The position numbers were made by a program, and so were the translations under genes. Of a stretch of 8,780 bases of DNA, positions 1 to 4,371 are shown piece after piece. The notes beneath the pieces were generated by a model, which had not been told where the DNA came from, did no database searches, and saw nothing but the letters and a program-made list of their open reading frames with translations. Source of the stretch: Acidobacteriota bacterium (GTDB lineage: Bacteria > Acidobacteriota > Terriglobia > Terriglobales > Acidobacteriaceae); NCBI GenBank assembly GCA_021781255.1, contig JAJXXG010000343.1, positions 1-8,780 on the forward strand. The letters are read 5' to 3'. Each line of letters starts with the position of its first letter. Position 1 is the first letter of the stretch.

Positions 1-149
1 GGCTGCTTTGCTTACCTCAGATGTGGAACTGCCACTGCGGAGTCGGTTCGTGCTTTCCCACCCATGTCGCCCGCTTTGGCGGACGCCATGAATGGGGCAT
101 CCAATTCTGTGGCTGGGGGAGAAAAACGGGATGGGTGCGCCACCCGCCA
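1..149. repeat. 149-bp direct repeat, copy 1
   Basis: Positions 1-149 recur at 1208-1356 in the same orientation with about three substitutions (at 88, 134 and near 147). The copy may extend beyond the window's left edge. It contains an imperfect hairpin (arms 63-74 and 79-90, 10 of 12 paired) followed by a GGGGCATCC tail. It ends in GCCACCCGCC, the reverse complement of the GGCGGGTGGC head that borders other repeats here. The reading frame through it is Cys/Trp/Gly-rich and conserved only because the DNA is duplicated, so I do not call it a gene. Confidence 0.9.
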
Positions 150-182
150 AAAAACATCCGGGGTGGGTTCGTGGTCTCCCAC

Positions 183-217
183 TCATCCACGATAAAACTG
201 TGGATGAATGGGGCACC
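183..217 (+). repeat. Palindromic repeat unit with GGGGCACC tail
   Basis: Arms TCATCCAC (183-190) and GTGGATGA (200-207) pair perfectly over 8 bp around a 9-nt loop. The stem is followed by AT and GGGGCACC at 210-217. The same stem-loop plus GGGGCACC layout, with a different stem sequence, occurs at 1416-1450 and 1634-1668. It lies between the 149-bp repeat and the RHS core fragment. Confidence 0.7.
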
Positions 218-236
218 AACGGCTGGTGGTTATTTC

Positions 237-254
237 ATGACCGGGCCACCTGCC
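237..254 (-). repeat. 18-bp repeat head, copy 1
   Basis: An 18-base sequence, on the minus strand GGCAGGTGGCCCGGTCAT, is repeated exactly at 1385-1402. It belongs to the GG(C/A)(A/G)GGTGGCCC 'head' series seen at several borders in this window. It directly abuts the end of the RHS core fragment at 255, so the RHS reading frame runs out into this repeat and stops at 230. Confidence 0.75.
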
Positions 255-474
255 GGATCGTCCAGTTTTGCATACGGTACAGGGTCAGCTTTGGCCGACC
301 AATCGGGCGAAAGAAATCTTCCCATTGCACTTGAGTAGTAGCGGGCGAAGAAGTAATCATTCCCGCTCTCGGAGTCACGTTCTTTGCCGGTATAGCGGTA
401 TGCCGAAAAACGCACTGTGGATGTACAAACAGTGGAGAGCGTCATAGATGTGGGCACCTCCATCGTAAGTGAAT
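255..474 (-). pseudogene. RHS core C-terminal fragment (remnant C)
   Basis: The minus-strand frame carries the hallmark end of an RHS/YD-repeat core: YTGKERDSESGNDYFFARYY, then SSAMGRFLSPDW and PVPYAKLDDP. In intact RHS proteins this segment closes the beta-cage just before the variable, often toxic, C-terminal tip. Here only about 73 codons remain. The upstream edge starts at a palindrome (475-506) and the downstream edge stops at the 18-bp repeat (237-254), after which six foreign codons lead to a stop. There is no start codon of its own, no YD repeats upstream and no tip downstream. I read it as a relic of an RHS gene or a displaced cassette. The family match is clear; any function is doubtful. 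Confidence 0.8.
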
Positions 475-506
475 CCCAGGTCTGAGAATCCAGACCTGTG
501 CCACCC
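475..506 (-). repeat. Palindromic repeat between immunity-like gene and RHS fragment
   Basis: Arms CAGGTCTG (477-484) and CAGACCTG (491-498) are a perfect 8-bp inverted repeat with a 6-nt loop. It is followed by TGCCACCC (499-506), a variant of the GGGCCACC/GGGGCACC tail. It forms the upstream border of the RHS fragment on the minus strand and lies just past the stop of the membrane protein at 513. Confidence 0.7.
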
Positions 507-512
507 ACGAAT

Positions 513-896
513 TTAGGACGCAGGCGCACCCCGCATGTGACCAGCCTCGTGGCTACGGCTTCGGCCATACGCCACGAAGAAGTAGATGACTTCCCCGATG
601 GGAAGAAGCAGGATGAAGATAACCGTCCAGATCGCTTTAGAAGAGGCCGAGAACCCTGACACCTTCAGAAGATGCGCAAACATTCCGACGAGCAGCAGAA
701 GTGAAGTAACACTTCCGACCATCCCAACTAGTCCGAAGAATACGGAGATGAGTAGCCTTGGTAAAGAGCTGGTTCCAACATTCGCCGCTGGAAAGAGCAA
801 AAGGACTCCGATGACGACGGATGTCAACAAGGTCCACCAAGCGCAAAATCGAAAAACTCGTTTAGCCTTTGCCGACATGATTAAGTTTGACCACAT
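513..896 (-). CDS. Small membrane protein, possible orphan immunity protein B
   Basis: 127 residues from the ATG at 894-896, chosen because AGGGGG lies about 7 nt upstream. Longer in-frame starts have no such site and run into repeat DNA. The protein has about four hydrophobic segments (roughly residues 17-36, 47-61, 63-77 and 89-109) and short charged ends. The last helix, IWTVIFILLLPIGEVIYFF followed by YGR, resembles the W-x-LP-G-IY pattern of PLDc_N-type and related small membrane proteins. I recognise no specific family. Its start lies 38 bp after the stop of a Pro/Gln-rich coding tail, and an RHS core fragment follows, so it sits where an RHS immunity gene would. That role is inference from position. 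The frame is intact, with no sign of decay. Confidence 0.6.
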   Translation of the reverse strand: MWSNLIMSAKAKRVFRFCAWWTLLTSVVIGVLLLFPAANVGTSSLPRLLISVFFGLVGMVGSVTSLLLLVGMFAHLLKVSGFSASSKAIWTVIFILLLPIGEVIYFFVAYGRSRSHEAGHMRGAPAS

Positions 897-934
897 GGCT
901 GATCCCCCTTCTTCGTTGTGTGCCGTTCCGTGCA

Positions 935-997
935 TCATTGCTGTGGGTTTTGTGGTTGGCTGGCCGGGGGCGTAGGTGTACTCTGTTGACCAGTAAA
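935..997 (-). pseudogene. Truncated Pro/Gln-rich C-terminal tail (cassette B)
   Basis: The minus-strand frame that reads out of the 152-bp repeat continues as FTGQQSTPTPPASQPQNPQQ and stops at TGA 935-937. The repeat's own codons in this frame (…VVVADLGHPP) are identical to those entering the tail at 2123-2344. The two tails therefore share the same repeat junction in the same phase, the same Pro/Gln-rich ending and the same downstream neighbour type. It looks like the last ~20 codons of a gene whose body was replaced by the repeat. I suggest an RHS tip, without a recognised domain. Confidence 0.45.
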
Positions 998-1149
998 TGG
1001 CGGGTGGCCCAGGTCTGCCACCACCACAAAACACTGGGTGCCCCAGGTCTCGCTTTTGAGACCTGGGATCATATCCCCAAGTTACCTGCAACCATAGAAG
1101 AAAAAGGGAGAAAGCGGAAGATCCCAGGAAAGGTCGAATTGGTCGGGGC
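998..1149. repeat. 152-bp direct repeat, uninterrupted copy
   Basis: This sequence recurs as 2345-2389 plus 3426-3538, split by an IS. The only difference seen is T1035 versus C2382. Its parts are: a GGCGGGTGGCCCAGGTCTG head (999-1017); a linker; GGTGCC (1037-1042), which became the IS target; a perfect 10-bp hairpin (arms 1042-1051 and 1058-1067, loop GCTTTT); and a unique ~80-bp tail ending in TGGTCGGGGC (1140-1149), the last ten bases of a tRNA-Pro gene read on the other strand. It marks the truncation point of the coding tail at 935-997. Confidence 0.92.
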
Positions 1150-1180
1150 TGGAGGACGATTTTAGAACTTTTCTAGCGGG

Positions 1181-1200
1181 CTGGGTTTGAGGTAACCCAG
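1181..1200. repeat. Small hairpin in the 1150-1207 spacer
   Basis: Arms CTGGGTT (1181-1187) and AACCCAG (1194-1200) pair over 7 bp with loop TGAGGT. This is the only structure seen in the 58-bp spacer between the 152-bp and 149-bp repeats. There is no T-run after it on either strand, so I do not call it a terminator. Confidence 0.5.
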
Positions 1201-1207
1201 ACTCTTT

Positions 1208-1356
1208 GGCTGCTTTGCTTACCTCAGATGTGGAACTGCCACTGCGGAGTCGGTTCGTGCTTTCCCACCCATGTCGCCCGCTTTGGCGGACGCCGTGAAT
1301 GGGGCATCCAATTCTGTGGCTGGGGGAGAAAAACGGGATGGGTGTGCCACCCGCCA
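1208..1356. repeat. 149-bp direct repeat, copy 2
   Basis: Direct copy of 1-149 at a 1207-bp offset. The substitution at 1295 (A to G) keeps the hairpin pairable as a G-T pair. It lies between the 152-bp repeat and the 18-bp repeat at 1385. The segment between the two copies (150-1207) holds one RHS fragment, one immunity-like gene and one 152-bp repeat, so recombination between copies would delete or duplicate exactly one such unit. Confidence 0.9.
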
Positions 1357-1384
1357 CAAACTCATTTAAGACCGAGAGGTTCCA

Positions 1385-1402
1385 ATGACCGGGCCACCTG
1401 CC
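1385..1402 (-). repeat. 18-bp repeat head, copy 2
   Basis: Exact copy of 237-254 in the same orientation, on the minus strand GGCAGGTGGCCCGGTCAT. Here it is followed on the plus strand by the palindrome at 1416-1450 rather than by RHS sequence. Confidence 0.75.
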
Positions 1403-1415
1403 ATCGTATCGCTAT

Positions 1416-1450
1416 CCCCGGTCCCCAAGAGCGAGGGACCGGGGGCACCC
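1416..1450 (+). repeat. Palindromic repeat unit with GGGGCACC tail
   Basis: Perfect 10-bp arms CCCCGGTCCC (1416-1425) and GGGACCGGGG (1435-1444), loop of 9 nt, running directly into GGGGCACCC (1442-1450). The stem sequence differs from the neighbouring units but is fully complementary, so the structure is conserved rather than the sequence. Confidence 0.75.
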
Positions 1451-1476
1451 TCATCTGGGTTTGGAAAGACCGCTGA

Positions 1477-1493
1477 GACCGGGGCCACCCGCC
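1477..1493 (-). repeat. GGCGGGTGGCCCC repeat head at RHS junction
   Basis: On the minus strand this reads GGCGGGTGGCCCCGGTC. It begins immediately after the ARYY codons of the RHS fragment at 1494 and so defines that fragment's truncation point. It matches the head of the 152-bp repeat (GGCGGGTGGCCCAGGTC) apart from one base. Confidence 0.7.
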
Positions 1494-1633
1494 ATAGTAC
1501 CTGGCTCCGAAGTAGTCGTTTCCGGATTCGGCGTCACGTTCTTTGCCGGTGAAACGGGATCGGCTTTGCGCGTGTTCTGTTGTACAAGCGGTGGAGGTCG
1601 TCGTATCCACATCCTCCTGCGTCGTACCGCTAT
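1494..1633 (-). pseudogene. RHS core C-terminal fragment (remnant B)
   Basis: The minus-strand frame contains RFTGKERDAESGNDYFGARYY, the conserved end of an RHS core, and is cut immediately after ARYY by a GGCGGGTGGCCC repeat. The upstream edge is the palindrome at 1634-1668. The frame opens TWDS… in both this fragment and the one at 255-474, because both start in the same CCTGGGAT repeat arm. About 46 codons remain, with no start codon, no upstream YD repeats and no downstream tip. The sequence differs from remnant C (AES versus SES, GARYY versus FARYY), so these are separate RHS lineages rather than one recent duplication. Confidence 0.78.
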
Positions 1634-1668
1634 CCCAGGTGCCCAAAGGCAAGGAACCTGGGGCACCC
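1634..1668 (+). repeat. Palindromic repeat unit with GGGGCACC tail
   Basis: Arms CCCAGGTGCC (1634-1643) and GGAACCTGGG (1653-1662) pair with one mismatch around a 9-nt loop, followed by GGGGCACCC (1660-1668). It lies between the RHS remnant and the stop of the membrane protein at 1669. Confidence 0.7.
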
Positions 1669-2073
1669 TCATTCGGTGGGAGAACGTACTGCCCCGGCAT
1701 CCGGGCCACCCTTCTTAGGTGGGCCATCAACCGTCTTCAACCTATTCGCAACGCTCAAAAACAATATTCCAAACGTGGTTGATATTCCCACAAGCAAAAA
1801 ATCCAGCCATTTTAAGTTGCGTCTGTTTCCGATCGCGTAAAGAGCTGAGCAGGCTATGAAAATCCATCCGACGAAACGGTTTTTTCGATAACCTTTTGTG
1901 TGATCCCGAATCACAGCAGGGACTCTCTTTAAACGAGAAAAAAAGAGGTATCCGACAACCATCAAGATGACCCAAACAGCTGGCAGCATACGTAAATTCC
2001 CCGTTATTCCGATAAGACTCAACAACGCTACCGCCGCCAAACAAAATCCTATGAAAAGCCCTTTCTGTTTCAT
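1669..2073 (-). CDS. Small membrane protein, possible orphan immunity protein A
   Basis: 134 residues from the ATG at 2071-2073, preceded by GAGAGGGTGG (AGAGGG about 8 nt upstream). Four hydrophobic segments are visible at roughly residues 5-24, 29-47, 67-84 and 89-108, with a basic loop (RLKRVPAVIRDHTKGYRKNR) between the second and third. I recognise no family. The last ~18 codons (GPPKKGGPDAGAVRSPTE) are read through the repeat at 1692-1711, so the native C-terminus probably ended earlier and was replaced. The gene starts 49 bp after the stop of the Pro/Gln-rich tail at 2123, the same arrangement as the pair 935-997/513-896. An RHS immunity role is inferred from that arrangement only. Confidence 0.6.
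   Translation of the reverse strand: MKQKGLFIGFCLAAVALLSLIGITGNLRMLPAVWVILMVVGYLFFSRLKRVPAVIRDHTKGYRKNRFVGWIFIACSALYAIGNRRNLKWLDFLLVGISTTFGILFLSVANRLKTVDGPPKKGGPDAGAVRSPTE
1692..1711. repeat. Short CCCGG palindrome plus GGGCCACCC
   Basis: CCCGG (1693-1697) and CCGGG (1701-1705) flank CAT and run into GGGCCACCC (1703-1711). This member of the repeat series overlaps the 3' end of the open frame of the membrane protein at 1669-2073. Confidence 0.6.
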
Positions 2074-2122
2074 GCGTCCACCCTCTCATTCACCGTGACG
2101 GAATCATGTGGCAATTTGCGTT

Positions 2123-2344
2123 TTAGTGTTGCTGCTGCTGTGGTGGTGCTGGTGGTGGCGGCGGCGGTGCGGGGGATTTCAGCAGATCAACACCGGCCTT
2201 TACGACATCTTTAACACTCGAAGCAAAATCCACGGCATCCGGGAGTGACTTAAGCACGGCCTTAGTTACCACTGGCGTCACTACGCCCTCAACACTTGCG
2301 GCTAGGGCACCCTTTTCTGTGCTTCCTGTCGCGACCGTCACAAT
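2123..2344 (-). pseudogene. Truncated coding tail with Pro/Gln-rich end (cassette A)
   Basis: 73 codons continue in frame out of the 152-bp repeat: IVTVATGSTEKGALAASVEG, then Val/Ala-rich amphipathic sequence, KAGVDLLKSP, a proline run and QQQQH before the stop. The only ATG (2372-2374) lies inside the repeat, and no ribosome site or native N-terminus is visible, so I treat this as the 3' remnant of a larger gene. The small hydrophobic/alanine-rich segment could be the last part of an RHS-type tip, but no domain is recognisable. The low-complexity end is encoded by a GGTGGTGCTGG-type triplet run at about 2125-2170. It could alternatively be expressed as a short 83-residue protein starting in the repeat. 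Confidence 0.5.
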
Positions 2345-2389
2345 TGGCGGGTGGCCCAGGTCTGCCACCACCACAAAACACCGGGTGCC
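2345..2389. repeat. 152-bp repeat, IS-interrupted copy, left part
   Basis: Matches 998-1042 with one substitution (C2382). It ends with GGTGCC (2384-2389), the left target duplication of the IS; the rest of the repeat resumes at 3426. It carries the GGCGGGTGGCCCAGGTCTG head and supplies the VVVADLGHPP codons that lead into the cassette A tail. Confidence 0.92.
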
Positions 2390-2419
2390 TGTAGACGGTC
2401 AAGAGGTTGTTCCATCGAT
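2390..2419. repeat. IS terminal inverted repeat, transposase 3' side
   Basis: Starts TGTAGACGG, then the shared core TCAAGAGGTTGT (2399-2410), then CCAT and CGAT. The transposase stop codon (2399-2401) lies inside this repeat. Confidence 0.9.
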
Positions 2420-3343
2420 GGTGTGGGGGACGGATCTGCTGATGGGCGGCCTTTGGTTGAGGCTACCATGGGGTCTTTCGTGGTTGTAGTGGTCAGTCCA
2501 AGGCTTGAGGTGTGCGTCTCTCTGCTCGGAGTTGTCCCAGTGTTTTGCATAGGCCCATTCTCTGAGCGCGGTCTGGATGAAGCGCTCGGCCTTGCCGTTG
2601 GTTCTTGGCGTGTAGGGCCGCGTGCGGTGGTGTTTGATGTTCATCGTCTGGCAGGCGTTTCGGAAGCTCTGCGAGCGGTAGCTGGAGCCGTTGTCGGTCA
2701 GCAGGGTGCGCACGCCTATGCCATGGGTGGCGAAGAAGTCCACCGCGACCTTCAAAAAGCTGATGGTGGTCTCGGCCTTCTGGTCAGCCAGCATCTGGGT
2801 AAAGGCCATGCGCGAGTGGTCGTCCACGGCCACATGCAGGGCCAGGAAGCCGGGATGCTGCCTGCTGCCGCGCAGCCGGCCATCGCCGCGCAGGCTCACG
2901 TCAGAAAAGCGCGTCATGCCCTTGATGTCCAGGTGCACCATGTCGCCGGGCCGCGGATGCTCATAGCGCACCACCGGGGGCCGAGGAAACAGATCGCGCC
3001 ACCGGCTCAGCCGCGCCCGGTGCAGGATGCGGCTCACCGTGGCCGCGCTCAACCCCGTCTGCCGCGCAATCTCGTAGCCGGGAACGTGGCCCCGCCGAAG
3101 GGCAACAACCTTTTCTGATAAGGAAGAACATGTCCGCCGCGGCGAGCAATGTGGACGCGAGCTGCGGTCCAAAAGACCCTCCACCCCGCCAAGCTGAAAA
3201 CGCACCACCCACTTGCCCGCCGTCTTCACGCTCACACGGAAAGCCACCGCCGCCGCTTTCCGCGTCACCCCCTGCTCCACAACCAATCGCGCCAATGCCT
3301 CTCGACTGCGATAGCTCAGTCGGGCATTCTTATGAATGTCCAT
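2399..3343 (-). CDS. IS481-family DDE transposase
   Basis: 314 residues from the ATG at 3341-3343, chosen because GGAGG lies 6 nt upstream; a longer frame to 3424 begins in the IS end itself. It catalyses cut-and-paste or copy-type transposition of this IS. An N-terminal helix-turn-helix region (about residues 10-60, EQGVTRKAAAVAFRVSVKTA) and a second HTH (about 85-110, GYEIARQTGLSAATVSRIL) would bind the terminal repeats. The rve/integrase core shows D139 (HLDIKGM), D217 (LTDNGSSY) and E253 (NGKAERF), with exactly 35 residues between the last two, a classic DD(35)E triad. The C-terminus has the NHERPHGSLNQRPP motif usual in IS481/IS3-type enzymes. All catalytic residues are present. Confidence 0.95.
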   Translation of the reverse strand: MDIHKNARLSYRSREALARLVVEQGVTRKAAAVAFRVSVKTAGKWVVRFQLGGVEGLLDRSSRPHCSPRRTCSSLSEKVVALRRGHVPGYEIARQTGLSAATVSRILHRARLSRWRDLFPRPPVVRYEHPRPGDMVHLDIKGMTRFSDVSLRGDGRLRGSRQHPGFLALHVAVDDHSRMAFTQMLADQKAETTISFLKVAVDFFATHGIGVRTLLTDNGSSYRSQSFRNACQTMNIKHHRTRPYTPRTNGKAERFIQTALREWAYAKHWDNSEQRDAHLKPWTDHYNHERPHGSLNQRPPISRSVPHTIDGTTS

Positions 3344-3395
3344 TCGATCCTCCGAAGCAACTGATTGCTCGTCACAACCAGCTTCTCCGGTCCAA

Positions 3396-3425
3396 ATCGA
3401 ATGGACAACCTCTTGAAAGATCACA
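3396..3425. repeat. IS terminal inverted repeat, transposase 5' side
   Basis: Reverse complement starts TGTGATCTT, then TCAAGAGGTTGT (core at 3405-3416), then CCAT and CGAT. About 50 bp separate it from the transposase ATG at 3343, leaving room for a promoter reading inward. Confidence 0.9.
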
Positions 3426-3538
3426 GGTGCCCCAGGTCTCGCTTTTGAGACCTGGGATCATATCCCCAAGTTACCTGCAACCATAGAAGAAAAAGGGAGA
3501 AAGCGGAAGATCCCAGGAAAGGTCGAATTGGTCGGGGC
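3426..3538. repeat. 152-bp repeat, IS-interrupted copy, right part
   Basis: Identical by eye to 1037-1149 over 113 bp. It opens with the right target duplication GGTGCC, then the perfect 10-bp hairpin (arms 3431-3440 and 3447-3456). Its last ten bases (3529-3538) are the 3' end, with CCA, of the tRNA-Pro fragment on the opposite strand. Confidence 0.93.
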
Positions 3539-3578
3539 GGAGGGATTCGAACCCCCGACCCTCTGCTCCCAAAACAGG
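3529..3578 (-). tRNA. tRNA-Pro(TGG), 3' half only (likely attachment-site scar)
   Basis: Read on the minus strand this is the 3' half of a tRNA. It has anticodon loop TTTGGGA (3573-3567, anticodon TGG), a variable region, a T-arm of GGGGG-TTCGAAT-CCCTC, the acceptor strand CGCCCCG, A, and an encoded CCA (3531-3529). The 5' acceptor strand (expected CGGGGCG), D-arm and start of the anticodon stem are missing. Upstream of the loop, CCTGT pairs only partly (one G-T pair, one mismatch), and beyond 3578 the sequence is unrelated AT-rich DNA. A lone tRNA 3' half is the usual trace of tyrosine-integrase insertion into a tRNA gene. Not expected to be functional. Confidence 0.85.
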
Positions 3579-3759
3579 TCAAGCAATTTGTGGAATTCTG
3601 TTGAATTTGCGAGAAAATAAGTGCGTTGGATTGAATAGCTTACAGGATCATCCCTTGCTCTTGTTGACCGTTGTTGATTCCGGATGCTCTGACCGCTACA
3701 AAATCATCGACACCAAGAATATTGAAATAAATCATCCCCGTTTAGGGTAGAATTAGTGC
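3579..3759. other. AT-rich intergenic region beside the tRNA scar
   Basis: No ORF or RNA is recognised in these ~180 bp. The base composition is clearly more AT-rich than the flanking genes, which fits the arm region of an integrated element next to its attachment core, but I see no integrase here. The promoter-like elements for the next gene lie at its right end. Confidence 0.4.
3722..3753 (+). promoter_or_regulatory. Possible promoter giving a leaderless mRNA
   Basis: TAGAAT (3748-3753) is a good -10 match. TTGAAA (3722-3727) could act as -35, although the 20-bp spacing is long. A start about 7 nt after the -10 would fall on or next to the ATG at 3760, and no Shine-Dalgarno sequence precedes that ATG. 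Together these suggest a leaderless transcript. Weakly supported. Confidence 0.35.
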
Positions 3760-4371
3760 ATGACGGAAAATTCCTATACTCCGGCTCAGGCTTCAGCGGT
3801 CGCCAAACTGCCGCTGAAGGCCGTCCAGAAGCTCATCGACGTGCGGCTGATCCGTCCGCGCAGGATGCGGAGAGGACGCGAAATCCAACGACTCCTCTCG
3901 CCGGAACAGCTCGTCTACCTCCGGCTTGAAGCCGAAGGCGTTCGGCTGCTGCCGCTCGCGGCGCGGCGAGAAGTGGCGCGAACGGTGGTCTCGAAGCCTC
4001 AAGTGCATTCCATCGCTGTCGCGGGCAGCTCAGCGCTCGTAATCGAGGTGGAACACGCGCGGCGGGAAGTTGAGCAGGAACTGAAGCGACTGCGCAAGGT
4101 ACAGACGATGGTCGTCTCAGACCCGGAAATCATGCGCGGCACGCCGGTCTTCAAAGGCACGCGCATCCCTGTTGAACTTGTGGCGGAGATGGCCACAGAG
4201 GGCGCGACCGTCGAGGAAATCCTCGCCGGATACCCGGGGCTCAGCCGTGAGCAGGTGAAACTGGCCCCGCTCTATATAGCAGCGTTCCCCCGCCGTGGCC
4301 GTCCGGCGCAGCGCCCTTGGGCGAAGAAGAAGCCGGTCCGCATCACCCGGCAGCGCCGCGCGGTGGCCTGA
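3760..4371 (+). CDS. DUF433 (VapB45-like) antitoxin with N-terminal HTH
   Basis: 203 residues. Residues ~5-55 (SYTPAQASAVAKLPLKAVQK … RRGREIQRLLSPEQLVYLRL) look like a MerR/HTH-type DNA-binding region. A linker follows, then a DUF433 domain at about 119-177 (VVSDPEIMRGTPVFKGTRIP … GATVEEILAGYPGLSREQV). The GTPVFKGTRIPV motif is diagnostic. A basic tail (RRGRPAQRPWAKKKPVRITR) may bind nucleic acid. DUF433 proteins are antitoxins normally co-transcribed with a DUF5615/VapC45 PIN-like ribonuclease directly downstream, often overlapping. No such frame follows here, so the gene seems orphaned. It would act as a cytoplasmic DNA-binding repressor, probably autoregulatory. The start was chosen as the first in-frame ATG after a promoter-like sequence. 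Confidence 0.85.
   Translation: MTENSYTPAQASAVAKLPLKAVQKLIDVRLIRPRRMRRGREIQRLLSPEQLVYLRLEAEGVRLLPLAARREVARTVVSKPQVHSIAVAGSSALVIEVEHARREVEQELKRLRKVQTMVVSDPEIMRGTPVFKGTRIPVELVAEMATEGATVEEILAGYPGLSREQVKLAPLYIAAFPRRGRPAQRPWAKKKPVRITRQRRAVA

Larger units (their letters stand above)
2390..3425 (-). mobile_element. IS481-family insertion sequence, 1036 bp
   Basis: The ends are fixed by comparison with the uninterrupted repeat at 998-1149: the repeat stops after GGTGCC (2384-2389) and resumes with GGTGCC (3426-3431), a 6-bp target duplication. Both ends start TGT and form imperfect inverted repeats (about 22 of 30 matching) with a 12-base identical core, TCAAGAGGTTGT. The single gene is a DDE transposase on the minus strand that fills nearly the whole element. 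With an intact frame, ends and target duplication, the copy looks recent and potentially active. Family assignment rests on the transposase type, length and TGT ends. Confidence 0.93.

Noticed and set aside
21..338. Plus-strand Cys/Trp-rich frames starting in both 149-bp repeat copies (21 and 1228), identical for about the first 38 residues
   Set aside because: Identity is explained by DNA duplication. After the repeat the frames diverge at once, no ribosome site precedes them, and an RHS frame lies on the other strand at 255-474.
1037..1149. Hairpin 1042-1067 as a transcription terminator
   Set aside because: The stem is perfect but has no T-run on either side. It occurs as part of a mobile or duplicated repeat rather than consistently after genes.
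1..1740. CRISPR array, suggested by many palindromic repeats
   Set aside because: Spacing is irregular, stem sequences differ between units, there are no uniform spacers and no cas genes.
2351..3118. 255-codon plus-strand frame across the IS
   Set aside because: It is antisense to the transposase, which has all catalytic motifs and a strong GGAGG start site, and it begins inside the repeat left of the IS.
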